A stretch of 64,000 bases of DNA, from assembly GCA_018417955.1 (NCBI GenBank), contig JACTVC010000005.1, positions 744,001-808,000 on the forward strand, given 5' to 3'. Shown piece after piece: positions 1 through 12,241 of the stretch. Each line of letters opens with the position of its first letter. Within the stretch, counting starts at the first letter, position 1. Origin of the DNA: Laccaria trichodermophora. Its lineage: Eukaryota > Basidiomycota > Agaricomycetes > Agaricales > Hydnangiaceae. The position numbers and the translations under genes were made by a program. The notes beneath the pieces were generated by a model. It was not told where the DNA came from. It saw only the letters and a list, made by a program, of their open reading frames with translations, and did not search any database.

Positions 1-2287
1 CTAACTTCAAAGCGCGAACTGATTGCAACCTGGTCACTTCCGCGCGTAATAACCTGCAAATACAGGATAAATCCAGAACGAAGAGAAAGGCCGGTCACGC
101 TCACCAGTGGCAAAAAAGCGTTTCGGGTTAACGTCATTGGATAAGTCTCCTGCACAACAGGGGTAAATTGCAACATCTTTGGATACATGTCCAAAGGTGA
201 CAAAGTTCCAGATGTGATCACAACGCTGCTAAAGCGCTCGAATACAGGCTTTATGGCGAGAGAAGGATCTAAGCAGCTAGCCTCATCCTTAAAAAAAAGA
301 AGGAACGGATAGAAAATGACATACGTAAAGTGGAAAATTGGATTAGGGACCGTCGCGTTATCTGTTTCAAAAGGCTCCAATATAAGGAGGAAGCCTATGG
401 CACAGCGTTATACTGTGGTCAAGCTATTGATGATTGTAGTGATACCTTTTTCGTAGGTCGAAACAAGAGTTGCGAAACTGGCCACTTTCTGAAGACTAGC
501 ATACTCATCCAAACGATTAAGCTCTAGTGTTCGAATGAGTGATTGCAACCGTTCCGCACAAAATCTGATGAAGGGTTGGGGGTCAGGCAAGATACGTTAA
601 TGCAATCACAACCTACCGAAGAGGTCTCCTTTCTATATATGTGATGTCTTTCAGGTGCTGGAGAAATGACAGTGGCGTTTCTGCGACAACGTGAAGAACG
701 CGCATTCGCGTCTAGTTAGGTTACATGATAAGTCGAGCTGACTCTAGAAGAGATGTCGAACCTTTAGATATTCAACAAATCTTTTGAGGAAAGCAACGAA
801 ATGTTCTGCCTTTCGAATGTTGCCGGGGACAGCTTCATTAAGAAGGTCTTCTGGTAGCACTATAACGAGTTGAGTTGTGGGAGATGGAAACAGCTGGATA
901 ATCTTCACGAGGATTTCCCATAAAGGCATCACTATCCTCGCCACCTGGCTCTTGAAGTCCTTCAACAAGCTTCGCATACTCATCTTGCAGTTTTGCAGCA
1001 TCAGTGATCTTGATTCTAAAATGATTTGTGAAAAGGGATTTTGTATTTTTGAAATCACACTTGCTCCTCAATCTTTTCTCCTAGTTTCACGACGCTCCGG
1101 GTCGCAGAGTCTAGCATAGGCCTTGTGAGGTCGATACTCAGAGACTCGATGCAAACATTGTCTGTAGATGACGTTTGCGAGTGGAACGAACATAAATGGG
1201 GATAAATTACCGATGTTATGGGCCTCGTCGAATACAACAATTGCGTCCTTTGACATCTCCTTTGATACTTGCTCCGCAACTTTGGGGTCCAAGAGATAGT
1301 GAAATGAGTATATGATCACGTCTGCGAATGCCATCTAATAAACTATGAGCGTTGGAAGCGTTACTATTGGCAACAAAACACTAACCATCCGGCGAACGGC
1401 AAAATAGGGACAGACTCCCTTGTCACGGCCATACTCTAGAATATCGGCCAGTGTCCAAATGCCCTGTGGTATGAGACTCCCTGGTTCTAATTTTCCAAGC
1501 TCCTTTTACGAAGTTAGCATTGAAACCAACAGCATAAGGGAGGTATACCTCATGCCAGCTACAAAGTTCAACGGAATCAGGGTCTGCCCTTCCCTTCTCA
1601 CACACAGCGGCATTTGTAAGATCTCGACACCTCGCATCCACAACCCGTCCCTTCTTCTCCTTGGATATCTGCACGAAAGAGTGGGTTAACGACAGCCTTG
1701 AGTCACTAGAGAAGTTCAGACCTCAGGGTGTATACAAAGGTTCTTGCGACTCGTCAAACCCATGCCCATAAAGCTGCGTTCCTTCTCCTTCTCCTCTGGC
1801 GTCTCCGCATGAGATATCCGGTAGGCCATCAAACGTTTGAGTTCCGCCAACGCTTTCTCGATCTCCGGTACCGTTCGAGAACAATAAACAAGCTTTCTGC
1901 GTGTTGGATAGAACTGGAAGGAGGGTGACGCGTCAACTCAAAGAAAGAAAATGTCATACCTGTTGGTAGGACACGATCAATGACAGCAGCGAAACTGTTT
2001 TCCCTGTGCCCGACGGCATTTCCAAAACACAGTGACCCTACAAAAGCGTCGAAATGCGCGAAACGGAGAGTAAAAGAAACACGGTACTGTTGCATCGAGT
2101 GTTCTCTTGAGATCGCACATGTATGCATATTGCTCTGTCTAAACTTAGCGTGTGCTGAGTCTAGATGCCTGAGGGCCTACCAGGGTAAATACGGTCATAG
2201 GGAAATATTATCTGGGCTCAGGTGGGGCTTAGCTTATTCACAAGGACGACGGAGACATACTGGAAGGTTGTCAATGAAGAACTTCAT
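1..2287 (-). CDS. RAD3: XPD/Rad3 TFIIH DNA helicase, 5' part (3' end off window)
   Basis: ATP-dependent 5'-3' DNA helicase of TFIIH, acting in nucleotide excision repair and RNA polymerase II promoter opening in the nucleus. The start at 2287 gives the family N-terminus MKFFIDNLP, followed by an intron and [10 protein letters not shown]. The Walker A motif MPSGTGKT lies at 1997-2020 and the DEAH box at 1218-1229, interrupted just downstream by an intron before [12 protein letters not shown]. The cysteines of the 4Fe-4S cluster are visible in order ([28 protein letters not shown]). The last readable residues, at bases 1-50, are [15 protein letters not shown] from the second helicase half, so roughly 480 of about 760-800 residues are present. 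At least eight short introns break the frame. Truncation is due only to the window edge. Family assignment is very secure; individual exon borders are by eye. Confidence 0.95.
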
Positions 2288-2555
2288 GAAGTACGCACTG
2301 ATAGAAAAGGAGCTTGACCGTAACTACGTCAAACAAGTCACATCAATGTATTCTATGTAAGTAGGTCGTTACTCGTACAAGGTTCGAATGTAGGGCTAAG
2401 AGGAGTCCAATTAATGGGAATGAAAGCGAAATGAAAGCAAGAGAAAAGTGTCTTATGCTCGTATATGTAATTTCAACGTAAAGATCTTCAACTATCTGAC
2501 CCAAATGCTTGCGATGCTTCCGAAATTGTGTTCTGAGCGTCCACTTGTCTGGAGA

Positions 2556-4831
2556 TCAATGGGTCAGTTCTGTCACCGCAACTATGGTATAATGGTATTG
2601 ATAGACGAACCCTACACCATTGATGCCGTAACCATCGTTTGGAGACACGCCAGTACCCGTCACAGTAGTAGAAACACCTGTCTCAGTCTGGGAAGATGAT
2701 ACCACAGTCCCATCTTGCGCTGTCAAGTCTCCTTGGGACCACTGTATGATAATTAGCCAGAGCAAGAAAGACTGTATGTTCCTTGCTAACCTGGTATTGT
2801 ATCATGCTTGACAGGCCCGCTAACAAACCGGCTAATGCATAATTTAACAAAGGTGAGTCACTCAAAACAGAGACGAATACCATTGAGCCATTGAGAATAA
2901 GCATCGTCTCTTTGACTGTCAGAGACACCGATTGCCTGTTGATCTTGCCGAGTGGCTAACACGATATCTGTTAGAATTCCGTTTGCGTTTTCTTATATAA
3001 GAGAAGGCTCACATAGAGAAGAAGTGCTTTGGTCAGGGCCAACGGTGGTATTGAACGGGACAAAGAAGGGGAGATTTGCTTGCGTGACCAGACCAAACCC
3101 TACGAGAGAAACAGGCTTTCCGGCGCTGTCGACGTATTAGATTAGTTTGAAGAAATTCCAGGCTGGCTACGCACGCTAGTCCCGCTTCAGCATGACGCTT
3201 TATCCAGTCTATACCGGTTTTCACAGTATTATTGAAAGCTGGGAGATTCGGATCAACGGGTCCATACGAAAACTGGTCCGGAAAGAGCTGGAAGGAACCG
3301 AACCCGATCTCGGGTATATTGAGGATGTCTTCGCTGTCAACGCCCTGAGACCCATCAAAGGCCGATCCGACGCCTACATCGTCTTGACGTCTCGTCGCTG
3401 CAAACATGCTAAGCGATTGTCAATGAAACAAATGGGAAAAACAAACGAGTAGCGACCCAGCGTCCACGAACTTTAACACCTCCTGCTGGAGGGCTAGAAC
3501 GTTTCTGCAGATTCCTAGTCTTCTTTAGGGCCTCTGTGCGATCCTGCAATAGCCTTGCTTTCGTGAGAAACCTTGGGAGACCTCGTCGTCTCGTTCCGGG
3601 CGCGGATGAGACCTGAGGTGTAGGCGGAGTGGGAGTTGAGGGGAAAAGTTTTGGACAGTCGACGCAAAAGAATCCTTGGTTCCTTATGCAATCAAAGAAG
3701 GTTCATTTGTGTTTAGAAATCGGTGAAACAAGCCTTACCCCGAGGACACGAGGTGGTTAGGATCTACTGATTTGACATGTTGGGCAATCGTAGAGTGCCA
3801 ATTTGTGACAGTTGTAGTGGTGCATGTAGACGCCGCGGGAAGACTTGAATTGCATCTGGCCCAAAATGTTAGGCAATCTGGCTTCGCCCGACCCAACACT
3901 TACCTTGGGTCATTAGCGATCTCCCTAGGACGGGAACATGTCAATGACGTGAATCAGAAATGAAGGACAAAACGCTTACCAGGCAAAAATTGCAGGGCTG
4001 TTGACGTAGCGAGATACAATTTGAGTCGTGTAGTTCTTGAAAGCATTAATGAGGGTTGCGTTAACATAAAATTGGTCATGCTTTCGGGGGGCGTTGAATT
4101 CGCGAATATAAACATCCATGCCGCCTATGATGATCATTCGAATGTACTCTGCAGAAGGAGTTGGAAGAAACGTGCCATAATCATTGCTCAACGTATTCCT
4201 TGGGAATTTGTTGTTGGTACCCTTTGTAACGTCGCGCCTTGTCAAACCGTCTGGGCCATCAACCAAGGGCAACGGGTTCCAATTATTCGTGAGTGCCATG
4301 TGAAGTAGTATGCCGTGCTTTTCAGCGAGTCGAACGACCGTATCCAGCTTTTGGAGGCCGTTCGGTCCAGTATTGACTGAGGTTGTGCCGTTGGCAATAA
4401 GCTGGAACCATGTCCCGTTCTGGGGAATAACATTAACATCTGCGATCACATAGACCTCACGTTAGCCAGAAGCGAAAGGACGATAGCAGACATGTACCAT
4501 TGAATGCCCATGTCCTTACAACCTTGATACCAACAGCGGCTATGCTCGCCAACGTGTTATCAATGTCTTGATCAGTGTTGAGAGCATGCAACCAATATGC
4601 ATTCGTTCCGACGACTCTCAAGGCACTATATCGGCCGATAAGCTGAATCGCATGGATATCACCTCGATTCACTGACCTTCCGTTTACCATGAATTTCCCA
4701 TTCTGAGTCGTGACAAAATGCGAAGGGACAGCACTGGCACCACTCTGTCGCCGACTCCTCTTTGGCGTGGCCGCGGCAACGGACACTAGGAGACCACCGA
4801 GTACTAATTGCCAGAGAACAGCAATGTACAT
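2556..4831 (-). CDS. Secreted GH5_7 (endo-beta-1,4-mannanase family) protein, probably catalytically dead
   Basis: Start ATG at 4831 opens a hydrophobic signal peptide (about 24 residues, MYIAVLWQLVLGG..), then a dibasic region and the GH5_7 barrel: HFVTTQNGKFMVNGR, GTNAYWLHALN, VVRTWAFNG, LVDGPDGL, SPAIFAW. A 21-base micro-exon (3904-3924) encodes EIANDPR; active enzymes normally carry NEPR here, with Glu as acid/base. Further on the sequence reads GKPVSLVGFGLVTQ (about 3080-3110), where active members have LEEFG with the nucleophile Glu. Both catalytic glutamates are therefore missing while the fold motifs (DPNHLVSSGNQGFFC, FGSFQLFPDQ, NDGYGINGVG) are kept. An insertion of about 70 Pro/Ser- then Lys/Arg-rich residues separates the barrel halves (about 3480-3690). 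The frame is intact over some nine exons, which argues against simple decay. Family: high confidence; loss of activity: inferred from residues. Confidence 0.88.
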
Positions 4832-5309
4832 GGGAGCCAAGGTAGGGTGGAAGGGCGTGTGGAAGACTGCAGAGTTCAGACATATATAATAACGTTAACG
4901 GCCCTGTTTGAGCGCTTGCTTACATCTGTTGTTCTTTTGTTGTCGATCATCTCGCATCATTTAATTCGCCAAGCGACCGCCGGCGTAGGGACGCCATGAG
5001 GAAGTGATAGTGATATTTTTGGCGCAGACGAGCACGGGCTGGCACGGGTTACATGATGGCTAATTGGGAGGTTTCTCCCTTTGTTTGAAATTCAGAGATG
5101 GGGAGTCCGAGTATAAGCTGAGTATTGAATCTTGACAGTGTGGGTGACAACGCTGTAAAGATGTAAGCCGTAAGAGGGGCGGGCAGCGCGACAGATTGGC
5201 GCTCCCGTGACACTGACAGCTCGTGACAGCTCGTGACATGACTTCCATTACTGGCCGGGCCGGTGCAAGTTCAGTGGGTATACTAACTATCACTATTTAT
5301 GTTCTTGTC

Positions 5310-6842
5310 ATGTTCAGACAACGATTTCTTGTCCATCGCCCGAGATTTCCTGTCTATCCCCTATTCACCAGAAAATACTCATCGCGTCCACATACTCCAG
5401 AACAACCCCACGTCATTCAAGATCACTTCATATCGCACACCTTGTATGCTATCAATGTCGGCAGCCGCTTCCTCAAGTTCTCTTTCTTTGGTGTAATAGC
5501 CCTTGGAACAACCATCGCTGCTGCATTTGAAGGTGCTCACTTGTACGTTGAGCATGTTGGTATGGCTCCAGAATCCGACCCGGAAGTGAAAAAATGGGAA
5601 TGGGATGAAAGCTGGTCAGGAGACTCAGCCGTGGGTGGTACCGATCCAGCTTTGGGAATCAGAGCCAGGCATACTGTACGTGCCGCGTGGATGGCGTATA
5701 ACTGGGGTGTTGGATATAGTGCTGCAACGACAGGGACTGACGGGCCCTTCGTCAGTTCTGCCAAGGGCTTACCTGGCATCCACATCATTGACGCACAAAT
5801 GCAGAGGACAGAGGACTTTCTTCGCAGTGCTATTCATGTTGCTGAGACTATGTCTTCTCCCCCTCTCCACCCGCTGACTTTCACAACGCTTCTTGCCCGT
5901 CACGCGGCCGTTCTTGAAAAGTTGGGAATTGGACACTTGGAGCAATCAAAACTGCAGTATGAGCGTGCTTGGCAAAGCTTACCAACTCAACAACCAATTG
6001 CGGCTCGCATCGCAATGAAACTCGGGAACTTGAATGCCCGACTGGGCCAGGATACGTCCGCCGTAGATTGGTGGGCCAAAGCCATTCAATTGACTCAAGG
6101 AGAGTCGTCCGAAGTTGGGGTCGGTTCTCTGCAGGTACCTTCTAAGCCGCCTGCTTCACCTTTGTCCCAACGCATCCTTTTCTCTACGCTTGTTTCAATC
6201 TCTGCACACTGTGCACAAAGAGGAAAATTGAAAGAAGCTGAAGCCTTGGAAGAGTCCGCCCTTGCATTACTTCGATCGATCCGACCTCCGGATTCTTGCT
6301 CCTCGGCTTCTCCGCCTCAGGCATTGCACGCACTTTATCTCTTACAACAATCGTCCATGCTTTCCATTCATCTGGCAGAAGTTCTTCACGCTCGTCGCTA
6401 TCCTGTCCGTTCTTCTGTCCAGTGGCTCATGTCTGCTGCTGAATCGTCTGAACGCGTTGCTCGCGCCCTCTCTGGTCTCCCTCTCTCCTCACCACCTGGC
6501 CCCATTTCCGAAAGCCCCGTTCCAGACCCCAAAAAAGATCTGTTATTAGCTTGCTATAATACCCCACGTTCCATGAACAAAGCTGCTGATGCTTTATTGA
6601 AGGACGCAAGGCGGACTGCAGCTGAATCATGGAATCTACTGGGCGTTCTCCACGAGATGCAGGAGGGATCGCAATCCAAAGCTGCTTTTGAGTGTTTTGA
6701 TCGGGCTGTCAACTGGGCTGGAGCACCCACGGATGATGGAAGCTCAAGGGAGGCTGCTGATGGCATTTTGCAGTCGGATTGGCATGTCTTTGTTAGCAAT
6801 CTCGAGCGTGCAAAGACTGCTCTGAATCAACGGGGCAAATAA
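5310..6842 (+). CDS. Mitochondrial inner-membrane TPR protein (Mgr3-like)
   Basis: One intronless frame. The ATG at 5310 gives MFRQRFLVHRPRFPVYP..TRKYSS, an Arg-rich, acid-free N-terminus typical of a mitochondrial presequence; an in-frame upstream ATG at 5238 would add 24 residues including a hydrophobic stretch and is less likely. A single membrane segment follows (FSFFGVIALGTTIAAAF, about residues 54-78), then an alpha-helical part with TPR-like repeats (for example ERAWQSLPTQQPIAARIAMK, LGQDTSAVDWWAKAIQL, and the final SKAAFECFDRAVNWAG). This arrangement, presequence plus one membrane segment plus TPRs, matches yeast Mgr3, an adaptor of the i-AAA protease Yme1, but the similarity is architectural and the exact orthology is not proven. 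Three near-copies of a 10-base unit (agctcgtgac) lie just upstream at 5216-5239. Confidence 0.75.
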   Translation: MFRQRFLVHRPRFPVYPLFTRKYSSRPHTPEQPHVIQDHFISHTLYAINVGSRFLKFSFFGVIALGTTIAAAFEGAHLYVEHVGMAPESDPEVKKWEWDESWSGDSAVGGTDPALGIRARHTVRAAWMAYNWGVGYSAATTGTDGPFVSSAKGLPGIHIIDAQMQRTEDFLRSAIHVAETMSSPPLHPLTFTTLLARHAAVLEKLGIGHLEQSKLQYERAWQSLPTQQPIAARIAMKLGNLNARLGQDTSAVDWWAKAIQLTQGESSEVGVGSLQVPSKPPASPLSQRILFSTLVSISAHCAQRGKLKEAEALEESALALLRSIRPPDSCSSASPPQALHALYLLQQSSMLSIHLAEVLHARRYPVRSSVQWLMSAAESSERVARALSGLPLSSPPGPISESPVPDPKKDLLLACYNTPRSMNKAADALLKDARRTAAESWNLLGVLHEMQEGSQSKAAFECFDRAVNWAGAPTDDGSSREAADGILQSDWHVFVSNLERAKTALNQRGK

Positions 6843-7140
6843 TTTTATTCCAGTGTTTTATGTACGTTGCAATTACAAGTTGCTCTGCATTTGCCTCCTC
6901 CGAGTTCCCTTGTTTTGTTGCACAGCGCAGTGGGTCTTTTTGTTTTACACCAGAGCTCGGCATAATTGCGCCTATAGTATGGACGTCAGGTGCATGCATC
7001 GTCCGCGTGGTCTGATAATGATTGACATCTTGAGAGATCCTGAGCGTCAACATATCTGCGCCAGGATTGGAACCCTTGCTCTTCTCATCAGATCCTGCCC
7101 CCACATCGACTTCGATTTCTCTTGTCAAGCACTAGAAATA
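6843..7140. other. Intergenic, TPR gene to DPP3
   Basis: About 300 bases between two genes on the same strand, holding the 3' UTR of the TPR gene and the promoter of the DPP3 gene. No gene, RNA or repeat was seen. Confidence 0.6.
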
Positions 7141-10100
7141 TGACCGCCACTGTGACGCACACTGAAAGATTCTTTGCTGATCGCGCCGCACCCGTATGCA
7201 GCCTTGATGTTGGCAAGTCCTTTGCGCAGCTCAGGTTTTAGCAATCTCTTCAGTGTTCTTGGCCACGCTTATGATACTTCTGACCTTCAGCTCCGAGGAA
7301 AAGAAATACGCGCATTTCTTGTCGCAGGCGTCCTGGGCTGGCGCACGAATCATACAGGGTGAGGATGATCATTGATGGCGCACGATTTGGGATTTATCCC
7401 AGACTGGACTCAGGTCAATGGACACCCCAGGCGAAAGATCTTTACGATCTAATCATTCTTACCTTCGGTAATGATGCGAATGGTCTTGCCGATCTGGCAA
7501 AGCTTCAGACAGATGCTGCACTCTCCTCGACGGAATGGGAGGATTTGCTACAATATACATCTCAGGTATGTAACATTACGCTTTCAAGATCTCTATCCGT
7601 TGCTTACTGAACAGTGCTACAGGTGTTGAGCAACCTCGTCAATTATAAAACCTTTGGTTTCACGAAGATAATTCCTCGTGTCTCCTCCGAGAAGTTTGAG
7701 GCTGTCGTTTCTCACTCCGCGAACAGTACTAAAGCTTTACCCCTCTGGAACACTGTCAGTCGTCATTACCATAAAGATTCTGCGTTGCTCTCATCGTTTC
7801 ATGCAGCTGAAAGCGCATATTTACGCCGTCACCCCGGAACCCAGCCTCTTCATTGGCAAGCCAAATATCGGACATATCTCCAACTACTACCTTGGTGAGC
7901 CCATCGACGACGACGAAGTGGAATCCGTTCAGGCTGCTGCCGAGAAGTTGGGCATTGACGTACTAAACACACGGTTTGTTATTCATTAAGCAACTCGTCA
8001 ATGGTGTGCTCAATGCTCAGTTACAGTGTCTTTAAGCACGGTTCTGGAGATTTTACACTCTTGATAGCATCTGCCAATCCTCAGCCACCTGCTGTGCATG
8101 AGGTTGAACATAAAGGTAAGACCGCACAACTCAAGATACAATACGGCGATTTCTCTGAGGAGCTCACTGCGGTTGTCAAATCACTGCGAGAGGTATGGTT
8201 TTTGCCAGCCTACACGCACCATTCTTGATCTGTCCTCTTGATTAGGCTAAGAAATATGCTGCCAATGAGAATCAGACGAACATGATCGAAGGCTATATTA
8301 AATCGTAAATTCACACTCTGTATATCATGGCCCCTCCAACATATTCTCAGGTTCGAATCTGGCTCCATTCAAGATCACAAAGATGCTTCCAAATGGTGGG
8401 TGAAGGATGTTGGGCCTGTTGTGGAATCCTACATCGGGGTAAGCATTGATACTGTAACTCTCCCAATATCCTAGTGATCATACACCCCACAGTTTGTCGA
8501 AACATATGTTGATCCATACGGCGGACGTGCGGAATGGGAAGGTTGTATTCGTCTGGACATCTCAAAGCAGTTCATTCATGCCGCCAACAGGTTTTACTGC
8601 CATCGTCAACAAGGAGCTCAGTTCGAAATATGACGTGCTTGTGTCCAGTGCACCTGAACTCATCAAAGTTTTGCCTTGGGGGAAAGATTTTGAGGTTGAC
8701 GTTTTCAGAAAGCCCGACTTCACCGCTTTGGAAATTGTGTCGTTTGCAACTGGAGGTTCGCACAACGAAGCTTTTGTCTGAATCGGAATTACTGACAGCC
8801 TCAAAGGCATCCCTGCTGGAATTAATGTAAGCAGGATATGATTTTTAAAAAAGATATTCATTGAATGTTTCTTTTGCAGATCCCCGTTAGCTCTTCCCTT
8901 ATAGCGCTGCTTGTTTGTTAATGATTCTTGCATCAGAACTACTATGATGTGCGAGAGTCAACTGGTTTCAAGAATGTCTCCCTTGCCGTAAGGACGTTCT
9001 TTTCGAAATTATCAAGCATTACGTGACATTTGAACAGAACATCCTGGCAGCCAAAGCCCCGAGTTCGTCATGAAACGTAACAAGCTACAAGTGATGACTT
9101 ACTTATCCTTCTTTAGACGAGGAGCTGACTTTCATCCATCCTGATGATGTTGAGCTCTACCACGCTTGGGACAGCAGGGCTTTCGAGTTGCAGGTTGCCA
9201 ACCACGAATTACTCGGCCATGGTTCCGGCAAATTATTTGAAGAGTATGCAGATGGATCGAAAAATTTCGATCCCTCAAAGGTAGATTTCTGTCCCATTGT
9301 GGTGTGTCTAAAGGTTGATGAGCGGTCTCCAAAGATCATTGATCCGTTGACTGGCAAGTCAATGTCTGTGGCAACCTCATACCAATAAATCTAGTGTGTT
9401 TCTGACATTACCCGTGGATAGCACATCCTGGTACAAACCGGGCCAAACTCCAGGTTCTGTTCTGGGAGAAGTGTCTTCATCGATGGAAGAATGTCGCGCG
9501 GAGACGGTTGCCCTCTATCGTGAGTCGAATTCCGAGTGGGGGCTTTGCGCTGATACGGGTGTCGCCTCGGATCGGCAGTGGTCAGCAATCTCGATATCCT
9601 CAAGATCTTCAATGTGAGTGCTACTTCGTACCTTGTGTCCCTTTCCGTGCATTTGCTGATGCGTTCCTTTAAAGTACATGGACAAGCAAGATATCGATGA
9701 CATTCAATACATCACATTCTTGCTCATGGCGAGAGCTGGGCTGAGGGCTCTCGAGTTCTATGATCCTGATAAGAAGAAGCATGGTCAAGCTCACATGCAA
9801 GCTCGGTATTAACTTTTTCTATTTCCTCAGTCCGACCATTTCATTACATCCCATTCAATAGGCTCGGCATCACCCAGCATTTGATAGCAGGAGGTATAGC
9901 TCGACTCGAGGAGGTCAGGAATGCCGCGGGTGAGCTGGAGAATCTCTACGTCAAGGTATGCAGAAGGTCACTGATGTATCCGCTGTTCCCGATTTGAGAT
10001 CTTGATTTTATTTAGGTCGATCGGCAGTCTGTTCTTGAACGCGGAAAGGAGGTCGTCGGGAAGCTATTGGTAGAGCTTCAAGTCCTTAAGAGCACGGCAG

Positions 10101-10364
10101 ATGCTGCTGGAGCGCGCAATTTTTATACCAAATTAACCAAACCGGATCCAGCTTGGGAGGGCGAAATTAGGGACCTCGTAATACGAAAAAAGCTGGTATG
10201 TTGGGAAACTCTCGTGCGAACGCCCATCGATTCTGATATGTATCAAGCCCCGCAAAATTTTTGTCCAGCCCAACACCGTTTTGGTTGACCAGGAGGTCCA
10301 ATTGAAGGAATACCCACTTACGCCCGCAGGAGTCATTGAGAGCTTCATCGAGCGAGGTATCTGA
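7141..10364 (+). CDS. DPP3: Dipeptidyl peptidase III (peptidase family M49)
   Basis: Cytosolic zinc metallopeptidase releasing dipeptides from the N-terminus of short peptides. The ATG at 7141 gives MTATVTHTERFFADRAAPVC, a usual M49 start. The zinc-binding and catalytic signature HELLGH is encoded at 9203-9220, and the second M49 signature EECRAE, supplying the third zinc ligand, at 9486-9503; their spacing is normal. Other conserved stretches are QWTPQAKDLYDLI, NNYYLGEPI.D (about 7870-7915), GFVETYVDPYG (split by an intron near 8490) and FEEYADGSKNFDPSK. At least a dozen introns of about 50 bases are needed to keep frame. The C-terminus reads KEYPLTPAGVIESFIERGI and stops at 10364. Expected length about 700 residues agrees with the span. 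No damaged motif was seen, and the gene looks fully functional. Confidence 0.93.
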
Positions 10365-10518
10365 CCGAATTGAGGAGCCACCGTGGCTATCGGTTTGGTC
10401 CAATATGCATTTTGAAGACTAGTGTGTGTATGTAATTGTGGATTAAATCACGGATCATTGCAGGTAGAAAACGTTAAACTAACAATGCGACACGACCATG
10501 GGTAGGTTGAGTGACGAC

Positions 10519-12160
10519 TCATATTGTCTCCTTGACAAGGGCAACAATAACTGTAACACTAGAATCAAATCAGCCCTATTTCTTGTCTTTGACTGTGAAA
10601 TAACCTACTCATCTGGTTTCTGCGATTACATGAAGACATACAGTAAGCAAAAGGCCCAAGGAAGAAATGGGGGGCTAAACGTACTCCGCCTCGGAAAAAC
10701 ATGCCTTGTCGAGCTGCGTCTCCTGGGTGTTTGGGTCAGCAATAGGATTGATCGAAAAGCTTCAACATACTCTCAAATGGGCTAACTCTGTCTTTGCTGT
10801 CCATACATAGACGCGCATAATGAACCATACGGTCTGCTATGGCTTGCACCCGTACGTCCTCGGACCCGCCAGCCCGGGAAGCGAGCAAGCATATAGTTGC
10901 CATCTCATCGGGGAATACATTATCCGATAGTCCGTCTGTCTGAAGCATTGAACTCGTCAGGCCTGCGAGAAGAGGCTTGATATCAGGGACATACATAGGC
11001 AACGATGATGTCGCCATCTCGTAATTTCACCTGGTGCGTGGATGCCTCGCTTGGTGAATCGACGCAAGCTCGGGGAAACCTGCGACCGGAGTTGGCAGGA
11101 AGTTTTGTCAGCTGTCTATAATAACCTATCTGTCAGCTTAGCGATTAGACAGCGAATATCAGCGGTGTTCACTTTGGACAATTGAAAAAGTGTGTTTGTG
11201 ACGGTTGTCGATATAACATTGTCGAACCCCGAAATATCGTGAAACCACTATCGCCCAGACTATCAAGGGGATGGTCAAAGACAGCGATCTGCATGGCTGC
11301 GAGGAACTTACTTTGCTGAGCGAAGTACTCCAGAAGAAGCATTTATGCTAATAATGCACGCTGTACTTGAACCTGAGCAAAGAGTTAACTGGTTAATATG
11401 TAGAATATGAAGAAACGGATCCTTACCAGCCTGGACAAACCGCTCTCGAAGAACACCACCATACGCCAGATCCAAACATTCATATGGGGTCATCTCCCAG
11501 CCCTCTATCTGTTCACGCTCCTCGTAGTCCATGGTGGGGTCAATCTCGGGTTCCCCTGCCCAGGCATTTCTTGAATAACGGTGGGCGTGGTACATAAGAG
11601 CTTGGGAGAAGAGAGACGGGTCGACGCCGCTGTCCGTCCATCCGCCAACCCCATCCGCGACGCCAAATGAAACGCCCTTAACACGGACAAGAAAGGGTTA
11701 AGGACCCGGAGCATATCCTGAAAGGCTGGAAGGAGAACGCTTACTGACTGGCTCCGCATCTGTCAAAAAGGGACTTGAGCAACAAGAAATGGAGATGACG
11801 CGTGCGCGCCCGCTCGCACACCTGGATCTTCTTATTCCTTTTGCGCGACGGGTGACGCGGGGAGGGAGGAGGGATAGTGCCTACCTCTTGGATAAAAAAG
11901 AAGTCTTCGCCTGCATCGTTGTTATTATAAGCTGATTTTGGACGTGAAAGCATTTTATCCCGCCATGATCCAATGGGGGTATCCGGAGGAAAAGGAACCT
12001 TTCGTATTCGGTGGTCCTCAACTTTTCCTGCCCAGCTTGCGGCGATGTGAAAGGTATAGGGACGGGGCGCAAGAGTTGCGAGGGAGCGAAAACGAGGGGT
12101 CTTGCGCAGTATTTGCCGGACTAGAGAGGCTTTGTAGATGTGGGTCAGTGTCCGCGTCAT
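10519..12160 (-). CDS. PTC7: PTC7-like mitochondrial PPM/PP2C protein phosphatase
   Basis: Mn/Mg-dependent Ser/Thr phosphatase of the Ptc7/PPTC7 branch, which acts in mitochondria and in yeast promotes coenzyme Q synthesis by dephosphorylating Coq7. The ATG at 12160 starts an Arg-rich presequence (MTRTLTHIYKASLVRQILRK). Metal-binding motifs in order are NDAGEDFFFIQE, GVADGVGGWTDSGVDPSLFS (about 11610-11660, the DGxGGW signature) and TDGLSDNVFPDEM (near 10930). A final exon encoding VTVIVALVKETI and stopping at 10519 supplies the conserved last strand; the preceding exon carries RQGMFFRGG. The junction joining those two exons, which should carry the last metal-binding Asp-Asp, could not be resolved by eye. 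Neighbouring LRR gene ends 82 bases upstream of the start, with a CACGTG site between. Confidence 0.87.
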
Positions 12161-12217
12161 AGTGGGCGTTCAAGCTATGTAGGAACGAAAGGATAATTTG
12201 AACGCGGTTCATCACGC

Positions 12218-12223
12218 CACGTG
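12218..12223. promoter_or_regulatory. CACGTG palindrome upstream of PTC7
   Basis: Perfect CACGTG 58 bases upstream of the PTC7 start codon, in the 81-base gap before the LRR gene stop. CACGTG is the core site of bHLH factors such as Cbf1/Pho4; its use here is inferred from position. Confidence 0.45.
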
Positions 12224-12241
12224 AGCATACATTTTTTCTCT

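Noticed and set aside
5216..5239. Tandem copies of agctcgtgac upstream of the TPR gene
   Set aside because: Only about two and a half copies; too short to call a repeat element and may simply be local slippage.
8350..8366. ggttcgaatctggctc, resembling a tRNA T-arm
   Set aside because: It falls within a DPP3 exon (GFESGS..) and no cloverleaf can be folded around it.
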